Shown in pieces: positions 1-5,286 of a stretch of DNA of 5,286 nt (its first letter is position 1; every line of letters begins with the position of its first letter). The stretch is from positions 1-5,286 of the forward strand of contig JAJBTS010000243.1 of the NCBI GenBank assembly GCA_020860885.1, in the 5' to 3' direction. Source of the DNA: Bacteroidales bacterium (lineage in GTDB: Bacteria > Bacteroidota > Bacteroidia > Bacteroidales > Azobacteroidaceae). The notes under the pieces are model-generated. The model ran no database searches and had not been told where the DNA came from. It worked only from the letters and a program-made list of their open reading frames with translations. The translations under genes and the position numbers were made by a program.

Positions 1-12
1 TTTAATGTTCTG

Positions 13-20
13 CAAAATTA
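13..20 (-). promoter_or_regulatory. Weak Bacteroidetes -7 promoter-like motif reading out of the left edge
   Basis: On the minus strand these bases read TAATTTTG, which fits the Bacteroides -7 consensus TAnnTTTG. There is no TTTG -33 box at the usual distance upstream, and the surrounding 1-103 is so AT-rich that such a match may be chance. If real it would serve a leftward gene outside the window. Nothing else is recognisable in 1-103: there is no open frame of note and no RNA gene. Confidence 0.2.
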
Positions 21-103
21 AATAAAATTATTAAATATTCTGCCGGATATTTATATTTAAACCTATTGATTTACTAAGCTTTCTAAAATAAAAAAGATCA
101 AAA

Positions 104-120
104 TAAGAGGTTGTCCAAAA
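104..120. repeat. Left 17-bp inverted repeat arm
   Basis: Perfect reverse complement of 206-222. Pairing does not extend at either side: position 103 against 223 and 121 against 205 are not Watson-Crick complements. Confidence 0.8.
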
Positions 121-205
121 GTCAAAGATCTCATTGCCTGGCCCCGAATCCCTGATATTCAATCGTTAATAAGTTCCTTTTAGGGGATTTAGGGTAGAAA
201 GTTCT

Positions 206-222
206 TTTTGGACAACCTCTTA
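206..222. repeat. Right 17-bp inverted repeat arm
   Basis: Perfect partner of 104-120. It lies 25 bp beyond the stop codon of the C25 gene and is separated by 9 bp from the heptamer repeat. Confidence 0.8.
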
Positions 223-231
223 AATAATATT

Positions 232-259
232 GTTCACTGTTTACTGTTTACTGCTCACT
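232..259. repeat. Degenerate 7-bp tandem repeat (four units) overlapping the stop codon
   Basis: On the plus strand four heptamers follow each other: GTTCACT, GTTTACT, GTTTACT, GCTCACT, with consensus GYTYACT; the next bases, GTTCCCC, begin like a fifth unit. The repeat encodes the last residues (Ser-Glu-Gln) and the TAA stop of the C25 gene and runs 16 bp past it. Because the unit length is not a multiple of three, gain or loss of a unit within the coding part would change the frame at the extreme C terminus. The array is short and imperfect. Confidence 0.7.
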
Positions 260-3200
260 GTTCCCCGTTATTTCTCCGGAAGTAATCTCGACCTCCGCTC
301 CCGGATGAATTTCCAGAGAACCGTTTTTCGTCAACTGGATATAAGATGTACCGGACATTCTTAATTTACTTCCGGGCAATGCACATATCTTAGCGTTGTA
401 GATCTTACCGCTGTTGACATACAAAGTAGCCCGCGGTTCTACCCATATCTTACTATTCGCATGCATATTCAGGACACAGGTAGTATGAAGGATAAGCGTT
501 CCGGCTTGGATCCGCAGATCTCCGCAAAGATTTCTCGGGCCATTCCAAAGAGCGGTAGCAGTAACTACTGTTTCCATACAGGGGTATTCTCCCCGGTTGT
601 GACTGTTTCTCCTTTCGCTTCCCCACTCTACTACCTCCGCATTGCCACCGGTTTCCCACATATAGATCTTATCTTCCACCCTGGCAATGATATTGTTTTT
701 CCCATTGGCTGTTACATCGGCCACACATACGGAACTTAATATTTCCCTTACTCCCGTTTCCACATGCAAAGGAAAACCTTCTGCCTGTGTGCCGTTGTAC
801 TTATAGGCATGTATCATACTTTTATGACCGAACAGAATTTCGGATTTATTATCGCCGTCGATATCCGCCAGGATAGGATTTATCTTTGAAGGGCTGGGCA
901 CGTCCAGTAAAGCTATTTCCCGTACCAGATATCCGTTTTTATTCCATATCTTAATGCAGTTATTACCCAAGGCCACCACTTCGAGAGATCCGTTGTTGTC
1001 GAGATCCCCTACGGCTAACTCGTGAGAGATGGCAGTACCGTTTGCAAAAGGAACTTTCTGGTTGGTTCCCCATCCGTAAAGCTTATTTCTATCCAAATCG
1101 ATAGCAAAAACCTGCCGCTGGGTTCCGGACCGGGCACTGATAAGAATATCCTTTTTGCCATCTCCGTTCAGGTCGCAGACCACAGGGGTAGCATCGAACA
1201 AATACCCCGGTTCGGTAAAGAACGGATTCACGGAGAAAGGCGTACCGTTGTGGTGCCATACATGCACCCCATCCGAAAATCCGGCAATGATTTCCATATC
1301 CCCGTCGCCGTCGAGGTCAGCCACAGCTAAAGAGGAATATCCTTTTCCGTTTCCGAAAGTAGAAAGCAGAGTTCCCTGATTGTTATAGATCCTTATCACA
1401 TTATTTTGCATCACGGATTCCATATGGCAGATAATTATCTCGAGGGAATTATCGGCGCTGTTGTCTACATTCGCCAGGATAGGCCCGCGGCTGTACCTTT
1501 TATTGACAGGAACCTGCCACAAAAGGTCCGGTTTGTTGTCGTTATTCCTATCTTTGGTACTATGGCACGTCAGGAAGTTGGTAGCGTCCGCAAAATTCCG
1601 TGTCACCGACACAACCTGATATTCTCCGTTACCGAACAGGTCGCCTACAGCCACCTGCGACTGAATAGACTGGTCGAAATCGGCAAATCCACTGTGGGTA
1701 GTAACGTTATTATCGATATCAAACAAGTCAGTGCCATCGTCTTTCAATGCCACCAGTAACCCGTACCTTCCCCCGTCGCCCTTATCGATAGCCGTGAAGA
1801 TCTCCGGTTTGCCGTCGTCATTTACATCGCAAACATTGATTGAAGATTTGTTCCGGCGCGCGGCATCCTCCCCGCGTTTCGTATCCATAACCACCGGGAA
1901 GAGATCCATAGGCGCTAAAGAAGTCCAGGCCACAACAGGATCCGCCCACGCAGATTCATTTCCCTCTTCGTTCACCGCCGAGATCTTATAAGCGTATTTC
2001 GTTAACTGATTCAAACCCGTGTCCCTGAAATAGCCCATAGTAACCGGAAAAGTATTTACTTTCGTGTAGTTACCGGCTACGACACCGGCGGCATTTACGT
2101 CGCTGCGGTAAATATTGTATCCGCTTACCACTGCGAGCGGATCCCAATAGAGATCTATTTCCTCCTTGTATCCCGTAAATTTCATACTATTCCTATTCAC
2201 CTGCGCTGGGCGACTGTTCAGGTCGAATTCCGTATTCCATTTTTTACCAAATTCGTTTTGCACCTCTAAGGCCAGATAGATGGGAGCATTCGCATTTTGG
2301 GACAAAACTTTCACAGAATAACTTTGTGGTGAAGCATTCTTCGCGGTCTGCTTAGGAGCAATATCGGGATAAGAAAAGACTTCCGTAGAAGCACTTACAG
2401 CAGGATGCCCTTTAGAAGTTAAACGAGCCGTAATCCCGGAAGCCGTGCCTTCCCCCGCATTAAACAGGTCGATGGAAAAATGGAAAATGGTATAAGCGCC
2501 CTCTATGGTTTTAGAAATAATCTGCTTATCCCCCACTTCTATTTCAGGAGAAACAATATTCAGCTCAAAAGGAAGGGAATAAACGGTATTGTTATTGCCT
2601 GTAAATTTCAATTCGAAAGGAACAGGATTGTCGGTTTCTATCAATTGACTGGGAGCGTCTTTATCTATCCGGATAGAAAAATTATCGTAAGAAAACCCGA
2701 ACGAAGAAACGGGTATAACCGGGAAATTGATATACGGCCTGAGAACCGTCACATAAGGAGAATGGCAGATCATTTCGGAAGTCCAGTAATTCTCGTTGGG
2801 CATACCGGTATTTCCCGTATTGCGTACGCTTATACGGAATTCTTTTATTTCACCGGCATTCAGAAATACCTGATCCGGGCGGAATCCATCGTTGTCGATA
2901 TCGATATTAGATACGCTGAGATTTGCAGATCCGATAACATTCGCAGTCGATTCGTACGGTTTGAAATTATGAGCGGTTACGGTTATGTTCATAGTTCCGG
3001 AAGTCTGGGGTTTTACTTTATACACATACGTCTGGTTATCCCCAACGATATACCTGCTGTATATCTCGTCTCCTTTCTGAAAGCACAGCAAAGCCTGCTG
3101 CCCCGCCGGTAAATTAGAGACACGAACGCTGACATTGTATTCTCCGGTAGAGGCGATACGCGACAAAGTACGAGTAACGGTTAATGTTTTTGGGGTAGCT

Positions 3201-3982
3201 GTCCAGACAGGCATCTCGGGTTCGCCTAATAAAGTGAGGCGAGATCGTTGACTGTTAGCATTCTCTGCAACAGCCTTATTAAATGCATATCCGATAGAAT
3301 GTCCTACGTTATTAAATGGATCGTATAAAAATTTAATAAACCGTTCAAATTGGGGAGCTTCACCCGATAAACCCACATCAGCATTTCCGATAAAAGCAAC
3401 CCCTCCTCCGTTGGGGTTATTTAAGTATTCTTTACCGATACAGTCGACGTTAAAAGTGGCCGGCTCACAACTTCCACTCATAAATATTTGCCAGTAAGGA
3501 GTGTTAGATAATTCCCTTATATCTGTTTTCGTAATGCTTTGCCCTTTATGCAAGGACGAAGTTCCCAAACTGACAGGATTGGAGTGATCCATGTGATAAA
3601 TTATATGAAAACGGTTGAAAGAAGAATTCCCTCCGTCTTTCAAAGCGGATAAAAAATTATCCCGGTTTAATTCTTCATTACCCGGATAGGATCGGCAAGT
3701 GAAAGGACGATGAGGAGGAAGAGAATAATCAAAATTTCCCGGCGCACAATCGTAATTATCAAAAAGCAGCCAGGTTTTAGCTGCACTGGAAACTCTCTTA
3801 ATATAGCTTGCAGTATTATACAAAGTAGGTTTATCAATATCGTAAAACACTCGATTTTCATTAACAATAAAAGCGGCACTCATCATTACATTATTGTAAT
3901 AAGAAAGGTCGGTTACTCCCTGAGCTTTTTCGTAACTTAGTACTTTATTAACAAATATCTGAGCCTCGCTTTGATTTTGCAC
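248..3982 (-). CDS. C-terminal fragment: catalytic part of the C25 domain plus beta-rich surface domains
   Basis: This is the open stretch downstream of the TGA; gene finders would call it from GTG at 3982, giving 1244 residues. That start is probably not real: it falls inside the conserved string 'FYVGRAPVQN', the 50 codons between the TGA and 3982 still encode family-typical sequence ('GYRPSDLYYATVQG'), and there is no signal peptide. The first in-frame ATG is at 3886, deeper in the protease domain. It carries the His (3584-3586) and Cys (3467-3469) codons, Ig/CARDB-like domains, a fibronectin type III domain ('IDLYWDPLAVVSGYNIYRS'), Asp-rich FG-GAP repeats such as 'VADLDGDGDMEII' and 'VCDLNGDGKKDILI' that look like calcium-binding loops, and a terminal beta-solenoid-like repeat ('KIWVEPRATLYVNSGKI'). 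It is best regarded as the distal part of the interrupted gene and not as an independent gene. Confidence 0.6.
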   Translation of the reverse strand: MQNQSEAQIFVNKVLSYEKAQGVTDLSYYNNVMMSAAFIVNENRVFYDIDKPTLYNTASYIKRVSSAAKTWLLFDNYDCAPGNFDYSLPPHRPFTCRSYPGNEELNRDNFLSALKDGGNSSFNRFHIIYHMDHSNPVSLGTSSLHKGQSITKTDIRELSNTPYWQIFMSGSCEPATFNVDCIGKEYLNNPNGGGVAFIGNADVGLSGEAPQFERFIKFLYDPFNNVGHSIGYAFNKAVAENANSQRSRLTLLGEPEMPVWTATPKTLTVTRTLSRIASTGEYNVSVRVSNLPAGQQALLCFQKGDEIYSRYIVGDNQTYVYKVKPQTSGTMNITVTAHNFKPYESTANVIGSANLSVSNIDIDNDGFRPDQVFLNAGEIKEFRISVRNTGNTGMPNENYWTSEMICHSPYVTVLRPYINFPVIPVSSFGFSYDNFSIRIDKDAPSQLIETDNPVPFELKFTGNNNTVYSLPFELNIVSPEIEVGDKQIISKTIEGAYTIFHFSIDLFNAGEGTASGITARLTSKGHPAVSASTEVFSYPDIAPKQTAKNASPQSYSVKVLSQNANAPIYLALEVQNEFGKKWNTEFDLNSRPAQVNRNSMKFTGYKEEIDLYWDPLAVVSGYNIYRSDVNAAGVVAGNYTKVNTFPVTMGYFRDTGLNQLTKYAYKISAVNEEGNESAWADPVVAWTSLAPMDLFPVVMDTKRGEDAARRNKSSINVCDVNDDGKPEIFTAIDKGDGGRYGLLVALKDDGTDLFDIDNNVTTHSGFADFDQSIQSQVAVGDLFGNGEYQVVSVTRNFADATNFLTCHSTKDRNNDNKPDLLWQVPVNKRYSRGPILANVDNSADNSLEIIICHMESVMQNNVIRIYNNQGTLLSTFGNGKGYSSLAVADLDGDGDMEIIAGFSDGVHVWHHNGTPFSVNPFFTEPGYLFDATPVVCDLNGDGKKDILISARSGTQRQVFAIDLDRNKLYGWGTNQKVPFANGTAISHELAVGDLDNNGSLEVVALGNNCIKIWNKNGYLVREIALLDVPSPSKINPILADIDGDNKSEILFGHKSMIHAYKYNGTQAEGFPLHVETGVREILSSVCVADVTANGKNNIIARVEDKIYMWETGGNAEVVEWGSERRNSHNRGEYPCMETVVTATALWNGPRNLCGDLRIQAGTLILHTTCVLNMHANSKIWVEPRATLYVNSGKIYNAKICALPGSKLRMSGTSYIQLTKNGSLEIHPGAEVEITSGEITGNSEQ

Positions 3983-4132
3983 GGGAGCCCGGCCAACATA
4001 AAAAACCGGAGAATAATCATTCTGATCTCTACTTTCACCAAATAGATGGTTGTTATTGGCATTCCACGTTCCCTGAACGGTTGCATAATATAAATCCGAA
4101 GGTCTATAACCACTTGAAAATCCTTTAATTTT

Positions 4133-4135
4133 TCA
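4133..4135 (-). other. Premature in-frame TGA codon (codon 316) in the C25 peptidase gene
   Basis: The minus strand reads ATC ATT CCA GCA TGA AAA ATT AAA GGA. The start at 5080 and the downstream frame differ by an exact multiple of three (5080 minus 3982 is 1098), so no indel is involved. My recollection of related C25 proteins is 'iPaR' at this point, so CGA to TGA (Arg to stop, one transition) is the simplest origin; that ancestral residue is an inference. The following base is A, not the leaky C context, and I see no convincing SECIS-like hairpin next to it. Confidence 0.85.
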
Positions 4136-5080
4136 TGCTGGAATGATATTAGAATGCCCACCTAATAGCACGAACATTCCATCCCCCCAAAGAGCATGAG
4201 CCTGTTTCAGATAGTTCCTTATTTTTTCCTGCAAATCACACCCGGGGAATTCACGACCGATTTCTTCTACGGTTTTAATTATAGTATTTACTCCTTTTTT
4301 TGTTTTCCATTCCGCTAAAGGATAGAAAGAGGAATACAACTCCTGATTGGTTATGATGATGTAATCCGGAATCTTCAGTTTTTCTACATCTCTTCCGTAC
4401 AAAGACCGTTGTATACCGGATGTTCTTTGCGACACACGTTGAAAACGTTCTACGTCGGCTTTATTTTCCACCCGTTGGTAAATACTCCGGTTTACTTTTT
4501 CCTGCCTTAAAGGAGAAGTAAGAGGTTCCGGCTGAACCGATTGTAGAGTAGCTTTTGTCCGGTACCGGATGATAAAGTCAAAATTGCACAGGAACAACTC
4601 CCTGCTTTGCGGAAGGTATTCCAATGGAGAGATTTTTACGGTTACGAGATGGTAACCCATCTCTGTCCGGTCAGACAAAACCTCCACGGGTTTCTCAGGA
4701 AAAGGATGGTTGAAATTATAGACATCCGGATCAGGAGGAGTGAAATCTATTTCTACCTGTTGAATATGGGTGGGCACAGGAGGTTGTACCGGAAAAACCA
4801 AAGGAGAACCCGCAATTCTTTCACGGGCAACAGAACCCAACTCTATATCTGTGACTTCCGCATCAGCGGGTAATACAAACGTACGATAACATACCGGTAA
4901 ATCCGGTTTACCTGCCTCATCGATCGAATAAGTATCCTGCATATACAAATGAGTATAGCCATCGGCATCCAGACGAACTTCTACGTCGGAAACCCGGAAA
5001 TTCACGGTATGGCTGATCTGTCCGAACAAAAAAGTAATATTCAGGAAAGATACCAGCAGTAAAATACAATGTTTTTTCAT
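4133..5080 (-). CDS. N-terminal fragment: signal peptide, C25 propeptide and first part of the peptidase domain
   Basis: This 315-residue frame is what would be translated if the TGA at 4133-4135 acts as a stop. It begins with a typical signal peptide: two Lys after the Met, a hydrophobic core and likely cleavage near 'FLFG/Q' (residue 20). It continues with the C25 propeptide fold, including 'MGYHLVTVKISPLEYLPQ' at about 141-158. From about residue 238 ('IPDYIIITNQEL') it enters the peptidase domain and stops after 'LLGGHSNIIPA'. The catalytic His and Cys both lie beyond the stop, so the product cannot be a protease. In gingipains the propeptide assists folding and inhibits the enzyme; whether an isolated fragment does anything is unknown. 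The ATG at 5080 is the start that places the signal peptide at the N terminus. No Shine-Dalgarno sequence precedes it, only an AT-rich leader, as is common in Bacteroidetes. Confidence 0.7.
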   Translation of the reverse strand: MKKHCILLLVSFLNITFLFGQISHTVNFRVSDVEVRLDADGYTHLYMQDTYSIDEAGKPDLPVCYRTFVLPADAEVTDIELGSVARERIAGSPLVFPVQPPVPTHIQQVEIDFTPPDPDVYNFNHPFPEKPVEVLSDRTEMGYHLVTVKISPLEYLPQSRELFLCNFDFIIRYRTKATLQSVQPEPLTSPLRQEKVNRSIYQRVENKADVERFQRVSQRTSGIQRSLYGRDVEKLKIPDYIIITNQELYSSFYPLAEWKTKKGVNTIIKTVEEIGREFPGCDLQEKIRNYLKQAHALWGDGMFVLLGGHSNIIPA

Positions 5081-5095
5081 AAAAGTAATATTTAA

Positions 5096-5286
5096 TTATT
5101 CAAGAATTACTTTTCCGGTCTGTACGATCCTGTTCTTATCCCACAGGCGATAAAGATACAACCCTTGATTTAAGTCTCGGTAACTTACAGCATGCGGATG
5201 ATGGGAAATCGTTTCTTCCCTAACGCATTTACCATCCAAACCGATGATTTCCATACGAAGAGGGAGTTTACCGGAAATGACTACTA
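5096..5286 (-). CDS. C-terminal end of a T9SS-exported protein (Por secretion system sorting domain), partial
   Basis: This is the 3' end of a gene that enters from the right edge; 62 codons are visible, starting with the codon at 5284, and they end in TAA at 5096-5098. The visible protein has the pattern of a type A C-terminal sorting domain (Por_Secre_tail, TIGR04183-like): 'LRMEIIGLDGKCV' corresponds to the usual 'l.iyd..Gk.v' strand, 'YRDLNQGLYLYRL' to 'i.dL..G.Y.l.i', and 'TGKVILE' to the closing 'kkiii' strand. In this family the domain directs outer-membrane translocation and surface attachment or release by the type IX secretion system. The cargo domain lies outside the window, so the protein's function cannot be told. 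The gene ends 15 nt before the ATG of the C25 protease gene in the same direction, which suggests one transcript. The domain call is by pattern and from memory, not from a profile search. Confidence 0.8.
   Translation of the reverse strand, partial: VVISGKLPLRMEIIGLDGKCVREETISHHPHAVSYRDLNQGLYLYRLWDKNRIVQTGKVILE

Larger units (their letters stand above)
104..222. mobile_element. 119-bp element with perfect 17-bp terminal inverted repeats (MITE/IS remnant or terminator-like)
   Basis: The left arm at 104-120 (TAAGAGGTTGTCCAAAA) is the exact reverse complement of the right arm at 206-222; the arms are separated by 85 bp. A second, inner pair, 142-152 against 184-194, matches at 9 of 11 positions, so the element could fold into a long imperfect hairpin. 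If the mobile unit is taken as 107-220, TAA flanks both sides (104-106 and 221-223), a possible short target duplication. No coding sequence fits inside, so it would be non-autonomous. The ends resemble my recollection of Bacteroidetes IS ends of the GAGGxTGTC type, unverified. Read leftward, the second arm is followed by a T-rich tract (about 86-103), so it could also act as a terminator for the C25 gene. Confidence 0.5.
248..5080 (-). pseudogene. C25 (gingipain-like) cysteine peptidase with FG-GAP propeller, interrupted by an in-frame TGA
   Basis: The whole frame has 1610 codons, ATG at 5080 and TAA at 248-250. Layout by codon: signal peptide 1-20; C25 propeptide about 24-175, with 'GKPDLPVCYRTFVLPADAEV'; linker; peptidase C25 domain about 238-630. 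Within the last lie 'PSDLYYATVQGTW' (Asp 329), the proposed catalytic His 499 in 'YHMDHSNP', Cys 538 in 'MSGSCEPATFN', then 'GGGVAFIGN' and 'LLGEPEMPVW'. Next come an Ig-like segment about 633-715, two CARDB-like beta domains about 716-955, fibronectin type III about 958-1055, eight FG-GAP/VCBS repeats about 1078-1466 and a beta-solenoid-like tail about 1505-1606. The family contains secreted endopeptidases acting at the cell surface or outside the cell. Codon 316 is TGA, with the same frame continuing on both sides, so one substitution inactivates the gene. All visible Trp codons are TGG, which argues against TGA reassignment. No second stop or frameshift is present. Confidence 0.85.

Noticed and set aside
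107..219. Intact insertion sequence or small RNA gene in the inverted-repeat element
   Set aside because: There is no transposase frame, and no promoter or known RNA motif could be recognised; only the inverted repeats are supported.
1022..1991. Several plus-strand open stretches of 74-117 codons
   Set aside because: They are opposite the FG-GAP and fibronectin region, overlap one another in different frames and have no coherent protein features.
2480..3112. Plus-strand open stretch of 210 codons
   Set aside because: It lies wholly opposite the well-supported minus-strand protein, shows no recognisable family or signal peptide, and is explained as antisense shadow.
4100..4140. Selenocysteine recoding of the TGA
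   Set aside because: Only a weak 5-bp AT pairing (GAAAA with TTTTC) follows the TGA. There is no GC-containing stem-loop of the bacterial SECIS kind, and C25 peptidases are not known selenoproteins; the catalytic Cys is a normal TGT codon elsewhere.
3937..4161. Minus-strand open stretch of 74 codons in another frame, spanning the TGA
   Set aside because: It could suggest a frameshift bridge, but the main frame is the same before and after the TGA and keeps the conserved residues, so no frame change is needed.
248..5080. Alternative genetic code with TGA as Trp or Gly
   Set aside because: Only one in-frame TGA occurs in 1610 codons and Trp is encoded by TGG, so a standard code with a single nonsense codon fits better.

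Overview
The window comes from a Bacteroidetes genome, most likely of the order Bacteroidales. Three things point there: a gingipain-type (peptidase family C25) surface protein, an upstream partial protein that ends in a Por / type IX secretion (T9SS) sorting domain, and AT-rich, Shine-Dalgarno-poor gene junctions. All recognisable coding sequence is on the minus strand, so the window reads from right to left.

From right to left: (1) 5096-5286 is the 3' end of a gene whose last 62 residues look like a T9SS type A C-terminal sorting domain. (2) After a 15-nt gap, 5080-248 is one very long reading frame of 1610 codons. It encodes a signal peptide, a C25 propeptide, a gingipain-like cysteine protease domain with its His/Cys pair, Ig-like and CARDB-like beta domains, a fibronectin type III domain, an eight-repeat FG-GAP/VCBS propeller and a C-terminal beta-solenoid-like stretch. 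The frame is broken by one in-frame TGA at codon 316 (4133-4135), inside the protease domain. The frame is identical on both sides and the conserved protein resumes at once, so the lesion is a single nonsense codon and not a frameshift. (3) 232-259 is a degenerate 7-bp tandem repeat that supplies the gene's stop codon. (4) 104-222 is a 119-bp element with perfect 17-bp inverted ends, either a MITE/IS remnant or a terminator-like structure. (5) 1-103 is AT-rich non-coding DNA with at most a weak promoter-like motif.

The two genes are probably co-transcribed and would both act outside the cell. As read here, the protease gene can yield only a 315-residue secreted fragment without the catalytic residues. 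The missing part is otherwise intact, so the locus is a recently broken (or strain-variable, or mis-sequenced) gene and not an old decayed one. I see no RNA gene, CRISPR array or transposase, and no convincing evidence of a wholly new system. The best leads are the lone TGA, the inverted-repeat element, and the repeat that overlaps the stop codon.
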